From Dermatemys mawii (lineage: Eukaryota > Chordata > Testudines > Dermatemydidae), in the NCBI GenBank assembly GCA_007922305.1, contig ML677365.1, positions 10,831,014 through 10,895,013 of the forward strand: DNA of 64,000 nucleotides, in the 5' to 3' direction. This document shows, one piece after another, positions 1 through 10,800 of this stretch. The stretch's first letter is position 1. Each line of letters opens with the position of its first letter. The position numbers and the translations under genes are program-made. Under the pieces are notes generated by a model. It made no database searches. It was given only the letters and a program-made list of their open reading frames with translations, and was not told the DNA's origin.

Positions 1-357
1 CAATTTTGAAAAGTTTGAAAAAACACAACCCACAATTTTGAAAAGTTTGAAAAAAGACAAAATAGAATTAATTTTATTTTGTTTGGAGGCAAAAAGGAGG
101 AGGAAGAAGAGAGAATAAAACCACCTTTTGAAATCTCCTTTTCCAGTTGTGATGAAAATTTGGATTTTTTTTTTTTAGTAAAACCAAGAGCTGTTGGGAA
201 AATAATGATTTTCTGCCCAAAATTTCTAGCAAGGTTTTTTTTTTTTCCAAAATTTTCATGGAAACTCTATGGTTCTCAATTTTCATTGAAAAGCCTAGGA
301 ATGTCAGAGGAAATGAAAATTATCCCATGATTTTGTGTTTCCAATAAAGAATACTTC
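1..357. other. AT-rich intergenic DNA, no gene
   Basis: The stretch is rich in A and T runs. A 25-base unit at 1-25 is repeated almost exactly at 33-57, a short tandem duplication. Open frames here are short, low-complexity and match nothing I recognise. The last five bases (353-357, ACTTC) form the left target-site duplication of the Gypsy-type insertion that follows. Confidence 0.6.
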
Positions 358-624
358 TGTCATAAGTGTGAAGTAGCCTAGATTTAGTGTTTACCTGTAA
401 GGGGTTAAGCTAAAGGTAACCTGAGAGGTGGACAACTGACCAATGAGAAATTCCTCAGGAGACAAAGGATTTTGAGTTCAGTTTCTCTCTGGGTCTCTCT
501 CTGTTCACCTCGGCCATCTCCATACGCATATGGCTCTCTTCGTGATGGGCTGGACCTTGATGAAGCCTTATTCAGATGGCAGATGAAGCAATTCTGCAGG
601 ATTGTGAACGCCCACCACCCATAG

Positions 625-873
625 AAGAAAAGACCGCCTAGCAGTGGGAGTGGATCCCAGAAGGGACAACCCGGGACCACATCCTATCAGAGGGGGCAGC
701 CCCAAACTCCATCTACATCCCAAGGAAAACCCCAGACACCTCCTCGTTCCACTCCACCAATCTCCAACAACCAACCTCGGCCCAGTGACCAGTCAGCTGG
801 GCGATGTTTTAAATGTAAGGAGCTGGGGCATATTAAGGTCAACTGCCCCAAGAACACAGAAAGATTAAAATGA
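625..873 (+). pseudogene. Gag C-terminal fragment with CCHC zinc knuckle
   Basis: This open stretch follows a stop codon at 622-624 and has no start codon of its own. It encodes a Gln/Pro/Ser-rich linker, then a retroviral-type zinc knuckle at 805-846 with spacing C-X2-C-X4-H-X4-C (RCFKCKELGHIKVNC), and ends at a TGA shortly after. In an ordinary Gypsy gag this nucleocapsid segment follows the capsid region; here it lies just upstream of it. It is therefore a displaced piece of the same or a related gag and cannot make a complete protein. Confidence 0.7.
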
Positions 874-1652
874 CAGGTCTTAAGGGCCAAAAGGATTTGG
901 AGTTAGCCAAATTCCAAGCGGAGGAGAGACAAAGGGAACATATCCGAGAGATGGAGAGAATGAGGGAAAAACGCTTGGAGCAAGATGCTGCACACCGAAG
1001 GGATATGGAAATGAAGGAAAAAGAGAGACAGCATGAACTGGAGTTACAAAAGGCACAGGCTGCGCAGAATATACCAGCTCCGCCTAACAACCCTTCTCCA
1101 GGTACCACTTTCCATCACAGGAAATTCCCCACCTACAAGGCAGGCGATGATACAGAGGCCTTCTTAGCCAATTTCGAGAGGACCTGTTTTGAGTATAGCC
1201 TCCCTGAAGACCAGTATATGGTGGAGCTGAGGCCACAGCTCAGTGGACCCTTAGCAGAAGTGGCGGCAGAAATGCCTCAGGCAAACATGAACAGTTATGA
1301 ACTTTTTAAAAAACAGGCCCGAATCCGAATGGGGATAACGCCCGAGCATGCCCGTCGGCGGTTCAGAGCCCTAAAGTGGAACCCGGACATGGCTTTTTCC
1401 CAACATGCCTACCACATTGTAAAAAATTGGGATGCCTGGATATCAGGAGCAAAGGCTAACTCTCAGGAAGATCTGTCTTTCCTAATGCAAATGGAGCAGT
1501 TCTTAGAGGGTGTTCCTGAGGAAATAGAAAGGTACATCCGAGATGGAAAACCCAAAACTATAATCGAGGTGGGGGAGATTGGAACCAGATGGGCCGAGGT
1601 GAACAGAGAGAGACCCAGAGAGAAACTGAACTCAAAATCCTTTGTCTCCTGA
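870..1652 (+). CDS. Gypsy gag N-terminal half: coiled coil plus SCAN/capsid-like domain (260 aa, truncated)
   Basis: The frame is open for 260 codons. Residues about 8-72 are a highly charged Glu/Arg/Lys-rich predicted coiled coil. A short Pro/Asn linker follows. Residues about 85-240 resemble the retroviral capsid / SCAN family, with the FERTC and ELFKKQARIRMGI blocks and a helix-rich end. SCAN domains of vertebrate zinc-finger genes are known to derive from Gypsy (Gmr1-like) capsid, so this is read as retrotransposon gag and not as a host SCAN gene: no C2H2 array follows and it lies inside an insertion with a target-site duplication. The last ~20 codons run into the inverted LTR arm (from 1592), so the natural C-terminus and zinc knuckle are missing. 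The lack of internal stops suggests a fairly young copy. I see no promoter. Confidence 0.6.
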   Translation: MTGLKGQKDLELAKFQAEERQREHIREMERMREKRLEQDAAHRRDMEMKEKERQHELELQKAQAAQNIPAPPNNPSPGTTFHHRKFPTYKAGDDTEAFLANFERTCFEYSLPEDQYMVELRPQLSGPLAEVAAEMPQANMNSYELFKKQARIRMGITPEHARRRFRALKWNPDMAFSQHAYHIVKNWDAWISGAKANSQEDLSFLMQMEQFLEGVPEEIERYIRDGKPKTIIEVGEIGTRWAEVNRERPREKLNSKSFVS

Positions 1653-1754
1653 GGAATTTCTCATTGGTCAGTTGTCCACCTCTCAGGTTACCTTTAGCTT
1701 AACCCCTTACAGGTAAACACTAAATCTAGGCTACTTCACACTTATGACAACTTC

Positions 1755-3704
1755 TAATTGAAGAAAACTGTCAACAAAAATATTCGACTACAGTAATTAA
1801 AGCTGGTCAAAATATGAGTGGCAGGAGCAGAGATAGCTGTGGAAAAATTGGCATCCACTTGATAGACGCACGTAGAAACTATGTTTTTCACGACAGCTCT
1901 TATTGCAGAATCCAGCACCACCCAGGACCTCAGGAGACGCCCAAAATGCAAACCTGGGTCACAAATGATGGTCGCGCACTCTGAATGGCAAAGCCAAAAT
2001 TATTCCCTAAAAGCTCTCCCAGCTGTTTCTCCCAAGACTGAGACACGTCTATCTAGCCACATTCATGCCTCAGTCTCCTGCAGACAGTGGGTCATTCATT
2101 CCCTTGCCTCAACAGGGCTGGACAAGATGCAGCCATAAAGCTGAGTATCTTCAGTGTATTAGGAACATTGCAAAGGATCATTCCTCAATAAGCCTCATGT
2201 ACATGTTGAAGAGGAAGGTAAACAAGAAGGCAACATGTGTTACTCTAGCACTGAGAGCCCTTGGAGTAGAATAATAATTCTCTAAAATCATCCTCTGTGA
2301 TTTCCATCTAAAAAGATTGGCTTTTGATTTTGATCCCATCAGCTCCTACCAGAGATTACCCACTATCAAATGCTGGTGGTAGATGTAACCAAATCAGTAC
2401 AAACACTTGAGGCCAGGTCCTCAAAAGTACTTAGGCACCTAACTCTCACTGAAGTCAAGTTAGGTGCCTAAATACCTTTGCGGATGTGGGCCTTACCCAG
2501 TGTTAGGAGAAGGTCATCAACTAATACCACCAATGACATTCCTGTCCCTTACCAAGGTCTGGAAATGAACTGTACAGGGTCCAGGAAACTGATTACTTGT
2601 AGATACTCCCAGTGTTATTTTGCCACAACCATCTCAATAAAATTCCACAAGAGAGATTTCTTGAGTAGGGGAATCTAATCTTGAGCATACCTAGCATCCT
2701 GTGCTCACAAATCGAGACACTGATCTCCCATAGCAACAGGCCCAGTTAACACTATTATTTAGTGTTTGTATTGTGGTAGCAACTACAGGCCCATTTAGGA
2801 GTCAAGTCCCCTTTGTGCTGGTTAGGATACACACATTTAATAAAAGAGTCCCTGCCTCAAAGAACTTAACGACCTCAGCACTTCATGTAACACAACAGTT
2901 GGATATGAGAAATTGTTGCTCACCACTGAATCTTGTCAACTATTCTGTTTTAAACCTGTGTTTTGTGGAAGATTAATGAGAAGATTATGGTAAAGTAACG
3001 GACAATGGATTTAACTGACCTTGTTTGATCCAGTTTCAGACCTGGGTATGATACAGAAACAGCTGTGGTAGAAATGGTTGAATAGCTCCTCCTGGCAATG
3101 AATGAGGCCCAAGTGTCCTTTCTGATTTTGCTACACTTAGCAGCAGCCTTTGATATTGTTTTGGGCTTACAGGTAATAGCTGAGAAGCATCATTACCATC
3201 TGGTAGCAGCAGATAGACATGGGTCCAACTCACAGGATGCAGTTAGAAGACATTCCTGTGAGAAATTGCAGAGCTATGTGATAAATTACATTTATCACAC
3301 AACTTTTACCAGCCCACCTGTTCTCTGCCCACAAATTCATCTCTGCCAAGGATATTTCAGTCTACACAGATGCTTTGAATAACTACTGCTTTTTTTTAAA
3401 AAAAAGCACTCACCTAGAAAATATTTCCTTCTTCGCTACTTACCACTGTGGAATTTCTCCCCTACTCCCTGCACTAGGATAGACAATATTTAAATTTGAA
3501 TAGATGATGTAAATCTGACTCCGTGGCTGCTAAATAATGAATATGGCAATCAGAATAATGAAAAAATAAGACTCGATGAAGAGACTGGTGTAACGGAGAA
3601 CCCCATAAGCCTTTATGAGGAGATGCTTATAAATGTAAATATGATATAACTGGAATATGTTTTATGCTACATGTGCCATGTAACATATCTGTGTAAAGGT
3701 TATG
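1755..3704. other. Intergenic DNA with short repeat fragments
   Basis: No gene is supported. At 2411-2492 lies an imperfect inverted repeat, GGCCAGGTCCTC... to ...GGATGTGGGCC, with TTAGGCACCTAACT on one arm and AGTTAGGTGCCTAA on the other; related copies are at 39901-39989. At about 2749-2895 is a fragment of an old interspersed repeat ('gtgctggttagg...gagtccctgcctcaaagaactta'-type) that recurs near 18270-18380 and 47400-47590. The rest is unrecognised. Confidence 0.5.
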
Positions 3705-3712
3705 GTCTACTG

Positions 3713-5555
3713 CAGTGTTTCCCAAACTTTTTTGGCCATGTAACACTTTTTAGCCTGGTATGTATTTACAGAGCATTTATAATATTATTTTGTAGTCGTT
3801 TGGTTTTCAAATAAAAAATTGCATTATATATGTTCAAATGCATTTTATTTATAAAACTAAGCAAAAATACAAATTTAAAATAACTTGAACTAACAATTTC
3901 TAACTGGAAAGCGTGCATAAAGTAGTACAAAAATCATGTGCAAGAGTCAAAATTAAACACAGTGTTCTACTTAAAAAACACTGTTTTTATATATACACAA
4001 ACACCAAACAAATTCGATTTTTTACTAGGAAAATCTATTTTTATAAACAGAAATACAAAGTTGGATTTAATGGCATTGGTGTTTCTGCATTTTTTTAATC
4101 ACAAATTTGCTTACTATTAGGAATAGTGCTGGAAAGTTGAATCCCCATGTCAGGTGCCTCCTCTCCACCTGGTTACCTCCTTTAATGCCAGTCCACTTAC
4201 AGGTTTTGATGGACAGGTCTGGGTTCTTTTGGATCCCACCACCCACTCAGCAGGGTGTAGCTTCTTTCTTTTTTCCTAGGAAATTATTTGATGGTGCCTT
4301 CATCCCCCCTCACTCCTTCCTGGCAGGATGATTAGGGCAGCTTGGGAAGAAAATTCTAACTACAGGGTAATCTCCACTTACTGACCAGATAGTTGGAGAT
4401 TTCCAAGAAATAACACCAACACATACAATATCTTTAACACAATAATTATATTAAATAGGAGACAAATACAACATAACAGGGTAAAACACTATTTTTAGGG
4501 TCACCAGTGCCTTGATGTAGCAAATGTAAAATTAGTGTCCCGTTGGTATGCGTACTGTGCTGGGGCCCTTGGTGACCTATAACCATAAAATTCTTCTCTG
4601 CAGTGGGATAGCAGTCTGGCTGACTGTGTTCAGTACAGCCCAAAGGACAAACAAGTGGGAGAAGGTGGTAAGTTCCTCCATGAGTGCAGTATGCAGCTGG
4701 TTATAAAATCCTCAGACCCTCACTCCCTGGCTTGAGGACACAGTTCAGGGATTAGGGGGTCCCCAAAACAAATTACCTGACTAACTAACTAAACGATGGG
4801 TCACTCACAGTTTCCATGAACGATCCTCAGGTTCGAAAATGACTGGACTCCCCAGTTTCTGCAGAGGGGCTACCCTTGGCTGACCGGGATCCTCCTCAGG
4901 CAGGAATCAGGCCCTGTCGGTCCCAGGATTTCCCCTCACCACAAAGGGCTGGAGGGCTCAAGGTGTAGGTTACACAATAACACTAACATCCAAACTGTAG
5001 CCTTCCAGCCCTGTGTCCAGACACAGACTCAGCAGGCTGCTTCCCCGGAGTGGGAGACAGAGCAGAGATGACCATGTGGTGACTGGTCTCACCTAAGGAG
5101 CTGGAGGGTGAACTCCAGGTCAGCTGTGGAAGTTTCCCAGCAAACTCTACGAATGGGGAATCACTAACGGGGAAGGAAAAATCCAGCTGAGGGATCTGCT
5201 GTCAGTCCCTAGAGGCCAGTTCTCAGGGGGACCCCTGAATGCAGGCCTAGGACTCACCAGATGCCCACACAGCCAGTCCTGCCCTTTTCCTGCCTGGCTC
5301 TCCACTCACTCAAAATGGCTTCTCCCGTTTTCTCCACTCCCTGGAAGGGCCTCTCACTCCCTAGTGGTTGCTGGGCAGACTCCGAGTCTGCCAGCAGACA
5401 GAGATGCAGGAGTCCATGTAATCTCCTTGAGGGTTACACAAATTTAAAATAAAAAAAAAATTAAAGACCCTTTTTAAAAATCATTCTTTCAAGGAACACC
5501 TATTCGCATCATGTGGAACACCAGTGTTCTGCAGAACACAGTTTGGGAACCTCTG
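3713..5555. mobile_element. hAT-type DNA transposon, non-autonomous, 1.84 kb
   Basis: The left end CAGTGTTTCCCAAAC and the right end GTTTGGGAACCTCTG are inverted copies with two mismatches. The flanks carry an 8-bp duplication, GTCTACTG (3705-3712) and GTCTACTA (5556-5563), 7 of 8 identical. CAG-initial termini with an 8-bp duplication are diagnostic of hAT elements. The outer parts (3713-4120 and 5440-5555) are AT-rich, while about 4130-5440 is distinctly more GC-rich and ends near a poly(A) stretch (5449-5460), which suggests that another sequence was captured by or inserted into the element. No transposase frame survives. Confidence 0.75.
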
Positions 5556-5563
5556 GTCTACTA

Positions 5564-7598
5564 AATCTATTCCTCCTACTTGTATGCATGTACCATTTTT
5601 GTGTTCAAATTTATGAATATTGGCTGTATACTTGCTTGATTTCTAAGTAGCCTTAGTAAAAACATTTGGTCAGCTTTCTGAGAAAGGAATGTGCAAGTTA
5701 AGTGCCCAATCAAGAAGCAGTTAACAGACAAAAGAGCTTGAGAGGCTCCAATCCACATAAGAAGTCTCCCTGAGGAAGTTCAAGGTAGCATGTGGGCAAT
5801 GGCTGCTACCTGCAAGTCCTGAGTACGCATGGACAGGTGACTTGCCCTTGTGATTCCAAATCTCCATTTTGTGCCTGATTCTACACCAGGGGATGGAGGA
5901 ATGTCCATCCAGGACAGAAAGTCTATTTAAACCCCTGGGAGACTCCTCCATTTTGTCTTCAGCTGGCTTAAGTTAGAGCCTCTCCACCTCCAAGGATACC
6001 GGACAGGAACTGGAACAGTGGACAGTGACTGCAGGAGGGTGTGAGAGAGAGCTGGAGCCAGACTAGAAAGGAGACTTTTCTATAAAAGGAAGCTAACTGA
6101 AACTGGTGAGGTTTTATTGTATTCAGCTTCTTAGACGTAGACTTTCGTGTTTTATTTTATTTAGTAATTCACTTTGTTCTGTCTTTTACTACTTGGAACC
6201 ACTTAAGTACTATTTTCTGTCCTTATTAAAATCACTTTTTACTTGTTAATTAACCTGGAGTATGTGTTAGTACTGTGCGGGGGCGGGGAGTAAATAGCTG
6301 TGTATATCTATCAGTTTTATTGAGGGTGAACAATCGATGAGTTTACCCTGTACAAGCTTTATACAGGGTAAAATGGATTTATTGAGGGTTTGGGTCCCTG
6401 GGAGTTGAGCATCTGAGTATTAAAGACAGGAACACTTCCTAACTGTTTCCAGGCAAGCCTACAGCTGTTAGGGGGCATGGCATAGATTTGGGTGTGGGTT
6501 TGGAGCAGGCTAGCGGGTCTGGCTCAAACCAGGCAGGGTTCTGGCATCCTAAGCTAGAAAGGACAGGCAAACAGGGGAAGGAGTAATCTTGGCACATCAG
6601 TTGGCAGCTCCCAAGGGGGTTTCTGTGATCCAACCTGTCACAACTGGTTTCCATGTTGTTGGTGTGACCCTTATTTGGTCCATTCACTGAACAACTTTCC
6701 ATGTTGATATCTTCCCTATGAACAGCTATTGCTCGCTCTCTCACTCATCTATAGGGTCAGATTCTCTACTGTTTTTGCAACTTGTGTAGTTATTTATACC
6801 AGTGCAAAGAAGACGTCATATGCTACTAAATAAATATTTCACGCTCATGATAGCTATTGGGCCTGATTCTCATTTACGCTAAGGCCTCTCTACATTGTTC
6901 CAGAAGAGCAAAGGGGCTATGAATTGGACATAAATGTATTGTATGTCCACTTTGGCTCTCTTATATGGCCAGAGTTGTGTAAAAGGACTTCAGTGTAAAT
7001 GAAAATCTGGCTTATACTGTTTTAAACGAATTCTGCACTCGCCTGTACAGGAGCATATGATGTCACAAAATACACGGCAATGGAGAATGGGTGGTATTCC
7101 TTCCCATTTCTAAATTGTCCCTGCCTTTTTTCCTGCCTTATGTACTTGCATTTTCAGCTAAGAGACTAACTAGTTTTTTCAACCACACAGTAAAATGTTT
7201 GCCCACTGACTGCTTTGCTGACACTTCAGTTGATGGTTTGACTGGAGCATTGCTCTTAGTGAGGACAATTAATTCACTCCATATAAAGTGGTGTTGCCAC
7301 ATTCATTTTCCTGAAAAGGAGAGAGAGAGAATATTTGCATACGTTTTTGCAAATAAAGAGGATCCCTGCAATCTAATATCTTGCACCGTTACATAAAATT
7401 ATGATTAGGATGATTTAATGGTATTGAGACACAGTTAATGCTCACTCTAGGTCCTTATGAAATGCCTGCCTGAGAATCAAATCTTCATCCCTGTATAAAT
7501 CCTGAAAAAGGCACATGGGTTATTTGTGGGGCTGGGGGTATGGAATCAAAAACACTAGGTCACAGCTGTTACTACACCCCTTGGGCAGCAATAGCAGC
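5564..7598. other. Intergenic DNA, no gene recognised
   Basis: About 2 kb without a supported gene. At 6858-7010 a 'gggcctgattctcatttac' type repeat begins and its partner-like sequence closes the segment, consistent with an old foldback repeat. A short GA run lies at 7318-7330. Open frames here are short and resemble nothing known to me. Confidence 0.5.
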
Positions 7599-7610
7599 TG
7601 TGGCTGCTGT

Positions 7611-7828
7611 CAAGGATCAGAGAGGTAGCCGTGTTAGTCTGGAATTGCAGAAGTGACAAAGAGTCCTGTGGCACCTTAAAGACTAACTGAAGTATTAGGG
7701 CATAAGCTTTCATGGGCTAATACCCACTTCGTCGGATGCATGCCTCCGACGAAGTGGGTATTAGGCCACGAAAGCTTATGCTCTAATACTTTGGTTAGTC
7801 TTTAAGGTGCCACAGGACTCTTTGTCAT
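7611..7828. mobile_element. Palindromic Penelope-like element terminus with 12-bp target duplication
   Basis: Two copies of the Penelope-like terminal sequence stand head to head: 7654-7735 is the reverse complement of 7745-7826 with few mismatches, separated by a spacer of about 9 bp. The left arm extends further out, to about 7611. The unit is flanked by the perfect 12-bp repeat TGTGGCTGCTGT (7599-7610 and 7829-7840), showing that the palindrome was inserted as one unit. The same terminal sequence ends the coding Penelope element at 14.6 kb. Inverted terminal copies are known for Penelope-like elements. The arms contain a hammerhead-ribozyme-like fold. Confidence 0.8.
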
Positions 7829-7840
7829 TGTGGCTGCTGT

Positions 7841-10800
7841 GCCACTCCTCCATGAGTGGGTTTGGCCAGTAGATTCTTCTCATCATGATCCAGTCCTCCT
7901 CCACCTGGACCCGTAATAAAACTATAAAACATGCTACCCACAGATGGAATCCTTCCAGAGCATGGCTCTATGGCAGGAAGGAGCTGCTCTTTAAAAGCCC
8001 TGCTTCAGTCATCTTGTGTCTCCTACACTGAACGCTGCATTTCCATTATGTGGGACAGAATGAGCTGGTCACCTAGTGGTATCTAAATAACAAAAATTCA
8101 CATTTTGGAATTTCTTTTCCTGTCTTTTGTTTAATGAAACAAATTCCCTGGAAATGCTACATTAAAAGAATATGAAGGTTGCACAAATAAGCCCCAAAGC
8201 TGGAAATCATCAAAGTTAAGGCAGCACATGCAGCCTCTCTCCCCAGGCTACGCTGATGCAGTAATCCCTCAGCAGGGGTGCCCAAGCTGGGACCCCATTG
8301 GTCACAAAGGTGTGATAACATGGGAGAAGTGCTGCTTCTTTGAGTGGTTTTATGTTTTGAAACTCTGATGATGTTGTGTTAAATGCATAGCAAGGGCACT
8401 CAGATCTGTGGCCGGGCACCCTTTATGTGGCTTCTTTTAAATCAAAATTGAAATAAATAAATAATACAGACCTCAGAGCTGAAAACCTGTTGTGTCACAT
8501 GGATGTGACAGCTGGGTCAAGATTGCCACCATCTCTGCAGTCTCCCTCATACAACCAATGAAACTGTTGCATGCAAATTACCTTTGGAGTATCGGGGGGT
8601 GATTGGTTGAGTTACCTCAGCTATCTTAATGGTCTAGGACTTTGGCATATTATAGATATATGACTGACTGCAGCCCTACACCACAGTCATGTAATTGGTA
8701 ATATCAAAATGGCTGAGAACTTAACAACTGGATTGTAACAGACTGCAAAACCCAGTGATGATTGAACCTGGTGATCTTCTGGACAAAGAGCTCTCAGCCA
8801 TGCTGTAGTTGCTTCCATTGCTTCGCACTGACTCAATAGACACTCTTGGCTTCAGAGGGACACAGAGTAAGATTCCTGGAATCTTATTATATAGATAATA
8901 ACAATGCACTTCTTTTTCTACATTCTCTCACTCGGTGTGGCTATTTTATACAAATGAGTACCATAGACTCTGGCATACACATGGTAATGCACAGTTGCTA
9001 AATATTCAACATGCAAATCTATTAGAAAAACTGTATTGTCTAAGATTGTCTTTTCTGAGAGAGAATTTGTCTGGTGATCCAATACTGTGTCATGATGCAC
9101 CTGCACAGAGAGGAACGGTTAGGATGCATGTGCAACCTTAACACTGGTATTTTTGGACTTCTAAGTGCTCAGCCATACTATCTTAATGTTCTGTGTGCCC
9201 CATCCTCCGCACCTGCACAGGTAAATAAGAAAGCACAAGGTGCCCCAAAAGCTCTTGCACCAGCTACCTGCATCATGGTGATAGAGCGAAGTAGCCTCTG
9301 CAATGCAGCTTTTTTTTTTTCTCCCACACAGTAGGCACGGTGGTGAATGAGAGAAGCTTTGGCTTTGACCCCTCAACCACTGCACTGGCATGATGGGCAA
9401 CGTACATCACATTAGGTATAGAACGGGTACAGGCCAAAGTCCCCCCTGTAGCACGAGTGGAACCAAGAGGCACATTGTGACTATGAATCTTTACAGCAGG
9501 TTAATAAAAGTTGTTAGTACAGTTTAAGAAATACCTGTGCTATACTGGAAGCTTCAATGTAACTATCCCTTCCATCTCCGTGGTGGAGTGACCTTACAGT
9601 ATATTGAGTTGCATCACAAAACACATAGGAGGGGGTAGCCCGAATCAGCTAAAGGTTTTTTCTTATCTGTGCTTCTTTGCTTAACTCTGGGTATATTTGT
9701 TTTCTTTTGTAAATGCTGAAACAAGTTTTATTTTAAAAGAGCAAATAGATTTGACAAGGGTGGATTTCAAATCTTACAGAATTGCATGTGGAAGCTAAAT
9801 ACGTTCTGAAGTAAGATGCCAGAAACATACATCAAACAAGAAGGAATAATCTGATTGTGAAGGAGGGGATGTCCATTCTTTGGAGTCTATAATACACACA
9901 TCTCAAGGTGCACTTTTTTAGTAAGCATTTATTGTAACATTTCAATCATGGTAGTATTTCCATTCTAAAGCCTTATTTTCAAGTATTTATGACTATAGAT
10001 TAAAAACCAACTTTCACCTGAAAGTGGCTAAAGGAATTCTTGCCTACCATACTAATTTGCAGTGGGGCTATCCTCTGTATGATTGTTTTCAGTAGAAGTA
10101 AACAAAGAAATATTGCTGTGGATTTTAAGACTTCTTGTGTGGCAAACAACTGCACTGAAAGGAATTCACAATTTTTCACTGAATAGAAAGGCCTCAATCA
10201 ATCAAAGCACTTCCAGCATTTGAGCAGTGACTACTTTGCTGAACCTCCTTAAGTACCTTGCAGAATGAAGGCCTCATACTGCACCTCTGAGAAGATGCAA
10301 TCAATTTCCTTATATTTACAGTACATATATTTTCTCTTCCCAAATTAATGCTTACATTCTTTAGAGACCAGTATTTGTTATCTTTACCAGCAATCTGAGT
10401 ATCTTCATTCATGTAGGTTAACTAGCAGAAGAACAAAAATGGAAGCATAGTTTCTCCCTAGCAATACTTGACCAGAAACCCTGCCCAGATTGGACTTTGG
10501 GTTTTTCTCAGCACATTCATTGTGAGAAATCACCTATTTTCTATTCTCGCCCCCTTCCTTGCACCTCCCACACACGTATGACTAGCATCAAGGTACTGTA
10601 TATCAGTTCATAAAGGTGGTATGCCTACATGTCCATTTCAGGATATATTCCAGGCTGGTGAAGCAGGAATGTCTGAACACGTCTCACACATGAAAGCAGG
10701 ATGTGCTGCCAGCAAGCTGCAAGGCCAGCTACAGTTAGATTTTTCATTTAAATTTTGGCACAGTCTGAAGTCATTCCTGTTACTTCCAAGAATTGTTGCC

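Larger units (their letters stand above)
358..1749. mobile_element. Rearranged Gypsy-type LTR insertion with inverted LTR ends
   Basis: Two nearly identical 158-bp arms (358-515 and 1592-1749) lie in inverted orientation. The element begins TGTCATAAG and ends CTTATGACA, so each outer end is an LTR-like TG/CA terminus, and the insertion is flanked by the 5-bp direct repeat ACTTC (353-357 and 1750-1754). A 5-bp duplication is usual for Gypsy/ERV integration, but complete LTRs should be direct, not inverted, repeats. Between the arms lie gag pieces in the wrong order: the C-terminal part with a CCHC knuckle (625-869), then the N-terminal coiled coil and capsid/SCAN-like part (870-1591). No pol sequence is present. 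I infer that an aberrant reverse-transcription or self-integration product was inserted as one unit. Confidence 0.75.

Noticed and set aside
870..1652. Host SCAN zinc-finger gene
   Set aside because: No C2H2 array or introns; it sits within an insertion with LTR ends and gag zinc-knuckle sequence, so it is retrotransposon gag.
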